Positions 1-8,743 are shown, counted from the first letter of the stretch. The stretch: 38,322 bases of DNA from an uncultured Flammeovirgaceae bacterium (GCA_937899105.1 CALBPF010000284.1:1-38322); one strand, 5' to 3'. Notes: generated from the sequence alone by a model not told the origin. Translations and numbers: made by a program.

Positions 1-1116
1 AACGATATCAAGTCCGGCGAAATTGAAAAAAATAACATCCCCTCCAATATCAAGTGATCCATTATTAATAATGTCAACATTGTTACCATCAAGACTTGCA
101 TTCCCATTGATATTTAACGCTGTCGTCAAGTTGTTGGTAAACGTCTCATTATCACCATCAAGTATAATAGACTCAAAAACGACACTACCTAAACCCGAAA
201 CAGTCAAATTCGAACCAATGCCATTAATATCAAGATTACCACCTACAAAAGTTCCGTTGACAGTTAAATTAAAAACCTGACCGTCATCTTCCGCCAGGTC
301 AAAATCAGAATCTACATTGCCATTAATATCAAGTATTCCTCCTGATTCTACCACAATATTTCCATTGTTAAACACATCCATTTCAAAAACACCACCCCAA
401 ACTAGACTACCACTATTCCGAATAGTTAAATTTTGAACATCTATGTCGGTGTTAACTGTTATAATATTGTTATTACCAATTATTGCCGTGGTTGACCTCC
501 CAGGATAACAACCACAGGATGGCCCAGAGAAACTACTCAATGACCATGAGTCAGGGTCGTTCCAGTCTCCATCCTGTCGTGAGAAAATGGTACTGCCAAC
601 ACCGGTGATTGTTATGTTATCAATCGCTATAAGCTCATCATCCGAGTTGTTTCGAATTCTAGCCACCACCTGTAACGTGTTTCCACTAATCTGCGGAGAT
701 GAAGCAGTTTGAAAAACGTTACCAAAATCATTTCTAAAAATAGCAAACTGTGTACGGACACCATCCACAACGTAATAAAGCCTTTTTTAAGCGCTGTTCT
801 CTAGCGTTCCTACCTCCGCATAATCCACAAAAACCTGAACCGATGCAAACGCTGAAATATCGATCGTTTCTGATAACCATTCAGGCGCGCCATCGACATC
901 AACGGTTTCAAAAATTGTAAGCCCATTATTTATGCGCACTTCAAAGTGATCATCAGGAGCCCCGAGTGTGGCGTTTCGAAGATCTCTGGACCAGGCCGTA
1001 GCGCCGTTGTCCACGGTGGTTCCGGAGGTGTTATCTTCAAAATCTTCCAGATATAAATTCTGAGAAAATAATCTTATCGAAAAAAATACAAATATTACAG
1101 CTAGCCAATTCTTCAT
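1..1116 (-). pseudogene. Secreted adhesin-like protein, interrupted by an in-frame stop and cut by the window edge
   Basis: The reading frame opens at 1116 with a clear signal peptide (hydrophobic run ending in LFSQ, about residues 1-19) and continues on the minus strand to base 1. It is broken only by a TAA at 787-789. Downstream of the stop the same frame stays open for about 260 codons. It contains DGDWNDPDSWS, the W-x-DP-x-x-W motif often found in large surface proteins of Bacteroidota, followed by beta-helix-like repeats rich in LDI-x-G and DING. The N-terminal part (DFEDN, then ETIDIS) resembles a jelly-roll or lectin-like module. The expected product is a large cell-surface or type IX-secreted protein, but its C-terminal sorting domain lies outside the window. 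The stop lies beside an A6 run; two compensating indels would restore NSDLKRLYY, so a sequencing artefact is possible. The function beyond surface location is unknown. Confidence 0.6.
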
Positions 1117-1157
1117 AATAATTGTTTGGCTGCCTTTTTGCTTTAGTGGTTGTTTTA

Positions 1158-1187
1158 CAAAGTTAAGTCTGGATTATCGGCTGGGAA
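1158..1187 (-). promoter_or_regulatory. Bacteroidota-type promoter for the adhesin-like gene
   Basis: On the minus strand a TAACTTTG element (1158-1165) matches the Bacteroidota -7 consensus TANNTTTG exactly. It has TTC (consensus TTG) at 1185-1187, 19 bp upstream. The start codon at 1116 lies about 35 nt past the predicted start point. An inverted repeat GGCTG-N5-CAGCC (1179-1193) overlaps the -33 region and may be an operator. Confidence 0.45.
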
Positions 1188-1220
1188 TCAGCCATTTTGC
1201 GTATTTTTCTTACTGTAGAA

Positions 1221-1238
1221 ATAGGTATTTTTACCTAT
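1221..1238. repeat. Perfect inverted repeat in a divergent intergenic region
   Basis: ATAGGTA (1221-1227) and TACCTAT (1232-1238) form a perfect 7-bp inverted repeat with a TTTT spacer. It lies between the divergent adhesin-like and small secreted-protein genes. It may be an operator for the rightward gene. No terminator-like T tract follows it on either strand in the useful direction. Confidence 0.35.
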
Positions 1239-1256
1239 CAGTTTTACCTCCAGTAA

Positions 1257-1854
1257 GTGATGGCACGTTTCCAAGTCCACCCTTTAATCATCTCATTTGT
1301 GTTTGCGCTGTCGGAGAGTTATTCACAAAAGCACATCGACGAAATTCCCAGCTTCCAGAATTTGAGTTTCGAGTCCTCGCCAAGTCACATCGAAGGTAAC
1401 CTTGAACTTAACCTAACTATTTCATACGGATTAAAGTACTACAAGTATCGAAGTAAAAATTATAAAGAAATTTATGGCCTAAAGATTCGTTTCATGAATC
1501 TTGGCTTTAGAGATGATAAACTGGAGTACCTTGATATTTATTTTTCAAAGCTAACAGCCGCCGATTTCCAGGTAATAATTGATTCATTAGAGTGCTGTTT
1601 TGGCGAGTCAGAGAACTTCGAAGCTGTTGAAAAAGGTATTATCGAGGCTATCCGTTGGCAAGGTTAAGACACCGTCTTAGACTTTTATTATATATGATTC
1701 GGAAACCATTGATATAGATGATAAAAACAAGTCCGTAATAGCCATTTCCCGACCTATTAATTAGGATGATTTACCGCAGCCCGTGGCGAAGTTACTGTCA
1801 ATCTGTCATTCTTCACCGTATGGAATGGTATTTGAAAACCGGGAGGCAGACTAA
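1257..1854 (+). pseudogene. Small secreted hypothetical protein, decayed
   Basis: An open frame runs from GTG 1257 (or ATG 1260) to TAA 1665-1667 and gives 136 residues with a signal-like N-terminus ending in SYSQ. I do not recognise the family. The sequence after the stop still looks coding: in the same frame it reads DTVLDFYY, then one shift in a TA-rich stretch near 1690 gives DSETIDIDDKNKSVIAISRP before a TAG. A further open piece reaches TAA 1852-1854. The simplest reading is a longer secreted protein (over 160 residues) hit by a nonsense change (GGT-AAA-GAC to GGT-TAA-GAC) plus a slippage indel. Annotating only the first 136 residues would describe a truncated product. Confidence 0.5.
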
Positions 1855-1879
1855 AAATTCATTCAAATCATAAATTGAC

Positions 1880-3775
1880 ATGGCAGAGAAAGGTACTATT
1901 TCGATTCACACCGAAAACATTTTCCCCATTATTAAAAAATTCCTCTATTCAGATCATGAGATCTTTCTAAGAGAGCTAGTATCCAACGCAGTAGATGCAA
2001 CACAGAAGCTAAAGCGATTGTCCTCGTTGGGAGAGCTAAAAGAGGATATTGGAAGTACGCGAATTGAGGTAAGCTTCGATAAGAAGAAAAAAACAATAAC
2101 GGTAAAAGACCGCGGCATCGGTATGACCGCTGAGGAAATTAAGAAGTATATTAATCAGATAGCGTTTTCCGGCGCTACAGAGTTCGTAGAAAAATTCAAA
2201 GACAAAGGCGATGCTAAAGATATAATAGGAAAATTTGGCCTTGGCTTCTATTCTGCCTTTATGGTAGCTAAAGAAGTAGAGATCGTTTCTAAATCTTATC
2301 AAGAAAATTCAGAGGCGGCCAAGTGGGTTTGCGACGGTTCTACAGAATTCGAAATTAGTGTAGCTAAGAAAAAAGACCGTGGTACGGAAGTTATTCTACA
2401 CATAGCTGAAGACTCAGAGGAGTTTTTGGATGAGTGGAAAATTAAAGGCATTCTTGACAAGTATTGTAAGTTCCTGCCGGTAGAAATTCAGTTTGGCACC
2501 ACTGATGAGAGTGTTGAAGATGGGAAAGACGACGATGGCAAGCCTAAGTACAAAACAGTTAAGAAAGACAGGATAATCAATGAAACAGAGCCACTTTGGA
2601 CGAAGTCTCCATCTGAACTGAAGGATGAGGACTACCTCAAGTTCTACCGCGAACTGTATCCCATGACCGATGATCCATTATTCTGGATCCACCTGAATGT
2701 AGACTATCCGTTTAATCTTACGGGCATATTGTACTTCCCTAAAGTGAAGAACGATTTTGAGGTTCAGAAAAATAAAATTCAACTTTATTCAAGACAGGTT
2801 TTTATTACAGATGAGGTAAAAGACGTGGTTCCCGAATTTTTGATGCTACTACACGGTGTCATCGACTCACCTGATATTCCGCTTAATGTATCAAGAAGCT
2901 ACCTACAGTCAGATAGCAACGTAAAAAAAATCAACTCTCACATTACAAAAAAAGTAGCCGATAAGCTGGGTGAATTATTTAAAAAGGACCGCAAATCGTA
3001 TGAGGAAAAGTGGAATGATATTGGGATTTTCGTGAAATACGGAATGCTGAGTGAAGACAAGTTTTACGAAAAAGCTAAAGACTTTGCTCTCTTCAAAAAT
3101 ACTGATAACGCCTTCTTTACGCTGGATGAGTATAAAGAGAAAGTAAAGGACAATCAGACGGACAAAGACAAAAACGTTATTTACCTCTACACCACTGATG
3201 AAGGTAAGCAACACGCGTATGTAGAAGCAGCAAAGAAAAAAGCTTATGATGTATTGCTAATGAATACCATGATCGACAGTCATTTTATCAACTTCATCGA
3301 ACAGAAACTGGAAACTACTCAACTTAAGAGAGTTGATGCCAGTACTGTTGATAAGCTAGTAGATAAAGACGAAAAAATCGATAGCGTACTTAGCGAAAAA
3401 GAAACTGAAAAAGTTAAAACTATTTTTGAAGGGGCAATCAGTAATGAAAATATGAAAGTGGCTATTGAGTCACTTTCTCCTGATGAGCTGCCTGTAACTA
3501 TTACCATGTCTGAGTTTATGCGAAGGATGAAAGATATGTCGCAAACCGGTGGTGGAGGCTATTACGCAATGATGGGTAACATGCCGGATCAATTTGATGT
3601 GACTGTAAACGCAAATCATCCTGTTGTTTCGAAGATCTTAAAATCAAAAAAAGAGGAAAAGAAGCAACAATTAGCGAAGCAAGCTTTTGACCTGGCAATG
3701 CTTTCTCAAAATATGCTTACTGGAGCTGACTTGACCAATTTCATTAACAGAACTGTAGAGTTGGCAGCTGAGTAA
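1880..3775 (+). CDS. htpG: Molecular chaperone HtpG (Hsp90 family)
   Basis: This is a cytoplasmic ATP-dependent chaperone that works late in protein folding, often with DnaK. The 631-residue product has all three Hsp90 regions. The N-terminal GHKL ATPase has LRELVSNAVDA (catalytic E32, Mg-binding N36), KDRGIGM (D77 contacts adenine) and IIGKFGLGFYSAF (lid and glycine-rich loop, about 115-127). The middle domain has the YPFNLTGILYFP and SRSYLQSD motifs, the latter holding the catalytic-loop arginine. A C-terminal dimerisation region follows. The length is usual for Bacteroidota HtpG, and there is no MEEVD tail, as in other bacterial members. The ATG at 1880 starts exactly at the conserved N-terminus. 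It is monocistronic: a strong terminator follows at 3837-3869. Confidence 0.97.
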   Translation: MAEKGTISIHTENIFPIIKKFLYSDHEIFLRELVSNAVDATQKLKRLSSLGELKEDIGSTRIEVSFDKKKKTITVKDRGIGMTAEEIKKYINQIAFSGATEFVEKFKDKGDAKDIIGKFGLGFYSAFMVAKEVEIVSKSYQENSEAAKWVCDGSTEFEISVAKKKDRGTEVILHIAEDSEEFLDEWKIKGILDKYCKFLPVEIQFGTTDESVEDGKDDDGKPKYKTVKKDRIINETEPLWTKSPSELKDEDYLKFYRELYPMTDDPLFWIHLNVDYPFNLTGILYFPKVKNDFEVQKNKIQLYSRQVFITDEVKDVVPEFLMLLHGVIDSPDIPLNVSRSYLQSDSNVKKINSHITKKVADKLGELFKKDRKSYEEKWNDIGIFVKYGMLSEDKFYEKAKDFALFKNTDNAFFTLDEYKEKVKDNQTDKDKNVIYLYTTDEGKQHAYVEAAKKKAYDVLLMNTMIDSHFINFIEQKLETTQLKRVDASTVDKLVDKDEKIDSVLSEKETEKVKTIFEGAISNENMKVAIESLSPDELPVTITMSEFMRRMKDMSQTGGGGYYAMMGNMPDQFDVTVNANHPVVSKILKSKKEEKKQQLAKQAFDLAMLSQNMLTGADLTNFINRTVELAAE

Positions 3776-3836
3776 GTTTAAAGCGAGTATATTTTCCTTA
3801 GGATAGCATAAAGTTGTCTAGTGGATTTAATGAATG

Positions 3837-3869
3837 AAAGATGCCTGGCGGTTGGTCAGGCATCTTTTT
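3837..3869 (+). terminator. Intrinsic terminator of htpG
   Basis: The stem AAGATGCCTG (3838-3847) pairs perfectly with CAGGCATCTT (3857-3866) around a 9-nt loop and runs into a T tract. It lies about 60 nt after the htpG stop. Confidence 0.85.
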
Positions 3870-3910
3870 GTATGGAATTAGATAACTTCATAAGTCAATC
3901 TGTCAGACCT

Positions 3911-5125
3911 ATGAAAAAATCGCTTTGACCTTAGCAAGCTCGGTAATTACTGTAGTAGCCTTCACACAAAGATTTACCCAGAGGGGAAAAACAAATTATA
4001 AAAGCGGTTGAAGACAAAAGACTTTGAGTTTTTAGAGGAAGTCGTAAACATCATTTCGAGGGTATAAAGGAGGTTGATGATGCCTTTGATGCCAAATTCA
4101 AGGAAATTGGCTTCACTACTACATGGACAGATCAATTAAAAGTAAATCGGGCCGGGCGCCTCTTCGCTAAGATCAAAGGCAATAACGGTAAACGGTTATT
4201 GCTCATAGGTCATTTAGATACTGTTTTTAATAAAGACAGTCCTCTTCAAAAATGGGTCGACCAGGACACTATTGGCCTTGGGCCAGGGTCCAACGATATG
4301 AAAGTGGAAAGGTAGCTATTCTTTACGCTTTAAGCTTTAAGTGAAGTGGGAACGCTCGAGGGAGTCAAATCATCGTTGCGCTGCATGGTGACAAGAAATC
4401 CCCGGTAAACCTAACAGACTTGAGCAAGTGGGATATTATCGCGGCAACTAAAAAGAGCGACGTCGCTCTCGGGTTTGAAACTTCCACAGATTTCAGCCAC
4501 TGCCGCCCGACATAGCTCCAATGGCTGGAAATATAGGGTAGGCAAGCACATTCATCCGGTATTTTCAATGAATGAGTAGGTGTTGGGGCAGTATTTGAGG
4601 CCTCAAGAATCTTAAGTGAGTTTTATAGCCAGTTGAGTGAAGAAGAATATTTAACCTTTAATCCAGGTACTATTGCCGGAGTTATATAAGTGGACGTAGA
4701 TACTACTAATTCCACCATGAGCGCTTATGGAAAAACTTATGTTGTTGCTCAAAAAGTAATAGCAAAAGGTGGGTTACTTTTATTTCTGAACGCTACAGAT
4801 TGTAGGTAAAAATCTGCCTCAAACTTGGGCTACCATTACTTTTACGGATAGCTATCCGGCTATGCCACCCACTGAAAGGAACCTCGCACTTCTCAAGTAA
4901 TTGAACCAATTGAGCCTTGATCTTAAATAAGGTCAAGTACAAGCCTACAACCCTGGCGGAAGAGGGGCGGCAGACATTTCATTCATTGTCGAATACGTAG
5001 ATGGATTAGATGGACTGGGTACCATGGGCTGCGGAGCACATTCCTCCAGTGAATATAGGGATTTAAGAACCTTTCGTGATCTGGTAAAAAGAACTGCCGT
5101 GTTTATCTATAGACTTACCCAATAG
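3911..5125 (+). pseudogene. M20-family metallopeptidase (glutamate carboxypeptidase-like), multiply frameshifted
   Basis: No long open frame exists here, but conceptual translation across frames recovers an M20 peptidase from end to end. In order: DFEFLEEVV, FEGIKEVDDAFDAKFKEIGF, then LLLIGHLDTVF with the first zinc-ligand motif H-x-D (about 4200-4230), and GLGPGSNDMK around 4272-4304. Next come TLEGSQIIVALHGD, YLTFNPGTIAGVI, FTDSYPAMPPTERNLALL, and the C-terminal AYNPGGRGAADISFI and GLGTMGCGAHSSSEY with the late HSxE-type ligand region. The start is probably ATG 3911 (MKKSL followed at once by TGA), and the terminal TAG is at 5123-5125. At least six stops or shifts are scattered along it, so this is true decay and not a single sequencing error. 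The intact enzyme would have been an exported aminoacyl hydrolase. Confidence 0.85.
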
Positions 5126-5129
5126 TTCT

Positions 5130-5675
5130 CTAGCCAGACATTAATGTCTTGTAGTCTTCAATGGCCTTATCTACGATTTGCTTAGCAGTATTAGAATCCT
5201 GAAACTCTTCCACCTGTACAGTCTTATTTTCAAGCTTTTTGTAATCCTCAAAAAAGTTCTTCAGTTCTCTCATGAAATGAGGTGGAAGCTGACGCACGTC
5301 ATCGATATGATTAACACTCATATCGTTTTCTGCTACAGCTATAATTTTATCATCCATTTCTCCGGCATCCAGCATGCGCATCACTCCAATCACCTTAGCG
5401 GAAACAATGCAAAGTGGAACAATTGTAATTTGAGACAAGATCACAATATCCAATGGATCTTTATCATCGCAATACGTTTGGGGGATAAATCCATAGTTGG
5501 CCGGATAGTACATGGAAGAGTACAGTACACGATCCATCATTAACAGACCGGAATCCTTGTCCAATTCATATTTAGCTCTGGTATTTTGAGGAATTTCGAT
5601 TATACCGTTAACAATATCCGGGCATTTTTCACCAATTGAAACCTTATGCCATGGGTTACTCGGTCTTATTTCCAT
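5130..5675 (-). CDS. ppa: Inorganic pyrophosphatase (family I)
   Basis: It hydrolyses pyrophosphate to phosphate in the cytoplasm and so pulls biosynthetic reactions forward. The active-site set of soluble family I PPases is complete. It has E27, K35 and E37 in [14 protein letters not shown]49, the tyrosine-rich [10 protein letters not shown], the metal-binding DDKDPLD (D71, D73, D76), D103/D108/K110 in DAGEMDDK, and Y145-K146 in EDYKK. The length, about 181 residues, is normal. I chose ATG 5675; an in-frame TTG three codons upstream (5684) is possible but unneeded. It is convergent with the M20 pseudogene, with only 4 nt between their stops, and divergent from the MORN lipoprotein gene. Confidence 0.95.
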   Translation of the reverse strand: MEIRPSNPWHKVSIGEKCPDIVNGIIEIPQNTRAKYELDKDSGLLMMDRVLYSSMYYPANYGFIPQTYCDDKDPLDIVILSQITIVPLCIVSAKVIGVMRMLDAGEMDDKIIAVAENDMSVNHIDDVRQLPPHFMRELKNFFEDYKKLENKTVQVEEFQDSNTAKQIVDKAIEDYKTLMSG

Positions 5676-5788
5676 CTTTTGCAATTATTTAATATTCAAG
5701 AACGTCAATATTCTCAGACTGTCCTAAAGGTCATTAAGAAACTCTTGTTTTTTTTTGACTACCACTCGGGTAAACCAATTACACCATT

Positions 5789-5796
5789 TATTTTTG
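5789..5796 (+). promoter_or_regulatory. Possible -7 element for the MORN lipoprotein gene
   Basis: TATTTTTG fits the Bacteroidota -7 consensus TANNTTTG, 24 nt before the ATG. No good TTG is present 19 bp upstream, so this is only a partial match. Confidence 0.3.
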
Positions 5797-5820
5797 AATA
5801 TATGAACAAAAGATAAACCT

Positions 5821-6396
5821 ATGAGAAAACTGTTTTTGATACCTTTGATTCTTTTTGCCTGTACCAAATCCTCTGAATTGAGTAACGCGAGCATCCAAGG
5901 CTTAGCGAGTGTTCCGGCACACGCAAAAAAAGAGCCTTATGCGGATAATCCAAACTTGGTGAAAGTAACTATTGAACAAACCCCAGGGCTACCTTCAGAG
6001 CAGGGGGATTATCTAAACGGACAAAAACATGGTACCTGGACCGCTTACCACAACAATAATCTAGTAAAATCGATCACTACCTACTTGAATGGAGTCAAAC
6101 AAGGGACCCATATTGAAATTGATGACAGGGGTCAGTTGCTCTTAAAAGCTTACTATCATAACGATGAATATGATGGTAGCTACCTGGCCTATAAGCGTAC
6201 AAAAGTGGTTGAAAGACGATTTTACAAAGATGGAAAACTTGAGGGTACACTTAACAAGTACTATGATAACGGCAATATTATGGAGGAGAGTATCTATCAA
6301 AATGGTAACTTAAATGGTGTTGCTAGGTGGTACGACCAGGAAGGTAACATAACTCTGGAATACGAATATCAGGACGGTCAGCTCATAAAAAAGTAA
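5821..6396 (+). CDS. MORN-repeat (YwqK-like) lipoprotein
   Basis: The 191-residue product starts with a lipoprotein signal, and its lipobox LFAC puts the lipidated cysteine at residue 14. It is therefore predicted to be anchored in the inner or outer membrane. The rest is made of MORN_2-type repeats of the form G-x-Y-x-x-G-x-x-x-G-x-W/Y: GDYLNGQKHGTWTAY, TYLNGVKQGTHIE, YYHNDEYDGSYLAY, FYKDGKLEGTLNKYY, IYQNGNLNGVARWY and EYQDGQLIKK. Such repeats are common in Bacteroidota lipoproteins and in YwqK-type proteins annotated as antitoxins. Nothing here supports a toxin partner. It is monocistronic and followed by a strong hairpin. The molecular role is unknown. Confidence 0.85.
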   Translation: MRKLFLIPLILFACTKSSELSNASIQGLASVPAHAKKEPYADNPNLVKVTIEQTPGLPSEQGDYLNGQKHGTWTAYHNNNLVKSITTYLNGVKQGTHIEIDDRGQLLLKAYYHNDEYDGSYLAYKRTKVVERRFYKDGKLEGTLNKYYDNGNIMEESIYQNGNLNGVARWYDQEGNITLEYEYQDGQLIKK

Positions 6397-6406
6397 AAAA
6401 GTCAGT

Positions 6407-6435
6407 ACAAAAACAGACATTATGTCTGTTTTTGT
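6407..6435 (+). terminator. Intrinsic terminator-like hairpin after the MORN lipoprotein gene
   Basis: ACAAAAACAGAC (6407-6418) pairs perfectly with GTCTGTTTTTGT (6424-6435) around a 6-nt loop. The A-rich 5' arm and T-rich 3' arm make it usable as a terminator. It begins 10 nt after the stop. Confidence 0.7.
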
Positions 6436-6502
6436 CAATTCATACAATTAAAATAGTGACATAATTTCCGACTTCTGTCTGTTTAGCCAAATGGCATTTC
6501 AA

Positions 6503-6520
6503 TTGATATTGGTGTATCAA
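6503..6520 (+). promoter_or_regulatory. Inverted repeat upstream of hsp20 (candidate operator)
   Basis: TTGATA (6503-6508) and TATCAA (6515-6520) form a perfect 6-bp inverted repeat with a 6-bp spacer, ending about 30 nt before the Hsp20 start codon. The place suits a repressor operator or a -33 region element. It does not match the CIRCE sequence. Confidence 0.35.
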
Positions 6521-6552
6521 AAGTTAAAACAAAAATATAAAAGGAGGATATT

Positions 6553-6984
6553 ATGACACTTATTAGAAGAACTAACAATGATTTGTTTCCTGCATTTTTT
6601 GATGATTTCTTTGGTAGGGATGTGTTTAACCCGGGCTTGACCAGTCACCTGAGGTCTATCACACCGGCAGTAAATATTCGCGAAGATGAAGATGCATATC
6701 ATGTAGAACTAGCTGCTCCCGGAGTAGACAAGAAAGATTTCAAAGTTGAGTTAGACAATGATCTATTGACCATTTCTTTTGAAAAGAAAGACGAAAAAGA
6801 GGAAAAAGGTGCATACACCAAACGTGAGTTCAGCAACCAATCATTCAGCAGATCGTTCAATTTGCCGAAGAGTGTAGAGAACAGCAAGATAGCGGCAAAA
6901 TACATTGATGGTGTACTAAATCTGGATATTCCAAAAAAAGAAGAAGCAAAACAAAAGCCCTCTCGATTGATCAAGATCGGATAA
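6553..6984 (+). CDS. Hsp20/alpha-crystallin family small heat-shock protein
   Basis: This is an ATP-independent holdase chaperone that binds unfolding proteins and forms large oligomers in the cytoplasm. The 143-residue product has a short Phe-rich N-terminal arm (FPAFFDDFFG), an alpha-crystallin domain over about residues 38-128 (PAVNIREDEDAYHVELAAPG through to the signature YIDGVLNLDIPKKEE), and an I-x-I-like C-terminal motif (LIKIG) used for oligomer contacts. An unusually strong AGGAGG Shine-Dalgarno site sits just upstream (6542-6547), rare in Bacteroidota and in line with high induced expression. It is a single gene, with an inverted repeat before it and a terminator after it. Confidence 0.94.
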   Translation: MTLIRRTNNDLFPAFFDDFFGRDVFNPGLTSHLRSITPAVNIREDEDAYHVELAAPGVDKKDFKVELDNDLLTISFEKKDEKEEKGAYTKREFSNQSFSRSFNLPKSVENSKIAAKYIDGVLNLDIPKKEEAKQKPSRLIKIG

Positions 6985-7000
6985 GGTAGAAGTTCCTTGA

Positions 7001-7037
7001 TTAACGCCCATGGTATATCGCCCGGGCGTTAATTTTT
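7001..7037 (+). terminator. Intrinsic terminator of hsp20
   Basis: TTAACGCCC (7001-7009) pairs with GGGCGTTAA (7024-7032), followed by five Ts. It lies 16 nt after the Hsp20 stop. Confidence 0.85.
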
Positions 7038-7155
7038 GTTAAACAGCACAACATTTGTCTATACCTGCCGTATTTAATTTTTACTTGTACCATGGTCTTT
7101 CGATCATGAGGTATTATTACCCAAAAGTTTAATTTTTTAACCAATTAACTGAAGT

Positions 7156-8658
7156 ATGAAAAAATTTGGTGCGTTAGTGGTAGCTTCCATTCTTGGAAGT
7201 CTTGTTACGGTAGGAAGTTATGAGTTAATAAAGCAAAATCCGAAAAGTGAATCCATAGAATTAGTAAACCAAGCCCCCGTAGTGCAGGCATCTTATTTGC
7301 CCGCAAATAGGGAATATGCACCTTTGGATTTCACAGGGGCAGCAGAGAAGGTAATGCCAGCGGTCGTTCATATACGATCCACTCAGCGGGGGGGATACTC
7401 TACACAAAACCAACAAGTTCCGGATCAGTTCAGGGAGTTTTTCGGGCCATTCTTTAGAGACGACCGGGATGGCCGCCAGGCTCCCAGGCAAGGCACCGGC
7501 TCCGGAGTATTGATAAACACAGATGGATATATTGTAACCAACAATCATGTAATTGATGGCGCAGATGAACTTGAAGTGACGCTTCACGACAACCGGAGTT
7601 TTAATGCCAAAGTAATAGGCACAGATCCTACAAGCGACCTGGCGGTAATCAAAATCGATGAAGAAGATTTACCTCATTTGTCATTAACAAACTCTGATAA
7701 TGTAAAAGTCGGCGAATGGGTACTGGCTGTTGGTAATCCGTTTAATTTAAATTCTACAGTAACCGCGGGTATAGTAAGCGCTAAAGGAAGAAGCATTAAC
7801 ATTATAGGCTCAAACCTGCGTCGAAGCCCGGGAGATAGTTTAAATACAGCTATTGAGTCATTCATTCAAACAGACGCAGCTGTAAACCCGGGAAATAGCG
7901 GTGGCGCGTTAGTTAATCTCAGTGGCGACCTAATTGGCATTAACACTGCAATTGCAAGCCCTACCGGAGCGTATTCAGGCTATGCCTTTGCCGTGCCTGC
8001 TAATATAGTTGGCAGAGTGGTAGAAGATCTAATTACCTATGGTGTTGTACAACGTGGGTGGCTGGGAATAACCATCAACAGCGTGACCAGCAGTTTTGCC
8101 CTTGACAATGATTTGGAAGTAGATGCTGGAGTGTACGTAAGCGCTATCTCATCTAAAAGTGGCGCCCTCGATGCGGGTATAAAAGAAGGGGACGTAATCA
8201 TTCAGGTAGATGACATTAAAGTAAATAATACACCTCAGCTAATCGGCTATATAGGTGGTAAACGACCGGGCGATGTTGTAAGAGTGAAAGTGGACAGGAA
8301 AGGTAAAGAAATGTCGTTCAATGTTACCCTTAAGAATCGTGATGGCAGTACGGATATTGTAGAGAAGGCCCCAGAAAACGTGTTTACCGTTTTAGGAGCT
8401 GATCTTGAAGACTTAGATGCTAAAACACTTAAAAGGTTGGATATAGAAAGCGGAGTAAAAGTTACTGAAATTGGACCTGGCCAGATAAGAAAGCACACCG
8501 ACATGCGCGAGGGCTTTATTATTACAAAGATTGACGATAAGCGTGTGAAGTCTAAAGAAGATGTAATCGATATACTAGAGAGCAAAAAAGGGGGCATACT
8601 CATGGAAGGGGTATATGAAGACCAACCTGGTTCTTACTACTACGGTCTGGGCCTTTAG
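7156..8658 (+). CDS. htrA: Do/DegP-family periplasmic serine protease HtrA
   Basis: This envelope quality-control protease or chaperone degrades misfolded periplasmic proteins. The 500-residue product has an uncleaved or cleavable N-terminal membrane segment (about residues 4-22). A trypsin-like domain follows with the full triad: H131 in VTNNHVI, D161 in SDLAVIKID and S248 in NPGNSGGAL. A first PDZ domain spans about 293-385 (GWLGITI, AGIKEGDVIIQVDD), and a shorter, more divergent second PDZ about 400-490 (GFIITKIDDKRVKSKEDV). The glycine- and arginine-rich stretch before the protease core (about 100-113) corresponds to the LA loop region. It lies in the same direction as hsp20 but has its own gap (118 nt after the terminator). 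I chose ATG 7156 because the signal segment starts there. Confidence 0.95.
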   Translation: MKKFGALVVASILGSLVTVGSYELIKQNPKSESIELVNQAPVVQASYLPANREYAPLDFTGAAEKVMPAVVHIRSTQRGGYSTQNQQVPDQFREFFGPFFRDDRDGRQAPRQGTGSGVLINTDGYIVTNNHVIDGADELEVTLHDNRSFNAKVIGTDPTSDLAVIKIDEEDLPHLSLTNSDNVKVGEWVLAVGNPFNLNSTVTAGIVSAKGRSINIIGSNLRRSPGDSLNTAIESFIQTDAAVNPGNSGGALVNLSGDLIGINTAIASPTGAYSGYAFAVPANIVGRVVEDLITYGVVQRGWLGITINSVTSSFALDNDLEVDAGVYVSAISSKSGALDAGIKEGDVIIQVDDIKVNNTPQLIGYIGGKRPGDVVRVKVDRKGKEMSFNVTLKNRDGSTDIVEKAPENVFTVLGADLEDLDAKTLKRLDIESGVKVTEIGPGQIRKHTDMREGFIITKIDDKRVKSKEDVIDILESKKGGILMEGVYEDQPGSYYYGLGL

Positions 8659-8743
8659 AATCTCAGGGATAAATTTTAAGCCAAATAGTTGATCGTAGTG
8701 CAAAAAATTACGTAAACTTATATTAAGATCTTTGAAATTTTGA

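Noticed and set aside
1..300. Recurring short string around AATATCAAG as a CRISPR-like or DNA repeat array
   Set aside because: The spacing is irregular and the repeats correspond to LDI-x-G protein repeats in the minus-strand adhesin-like frame.
787..1667. Reading the in-frame TAA codons as recoding or an altered genetic code
   Set aside because: Intact genes such as htpG, hsp20, htrA and ppa end normally at TAA or TAG, and the broken genes also carry frameshifts and TGA. Ordinary decay or read errors explain the data.
5821..6396. MORN lipoprotein as the antitoxin of a toxin-antitoxin pair
   Set aside because: There is no adjacent toxin-like gene, and the YwqK antitoxin label is widely applied to lone MORN lipoproteins.
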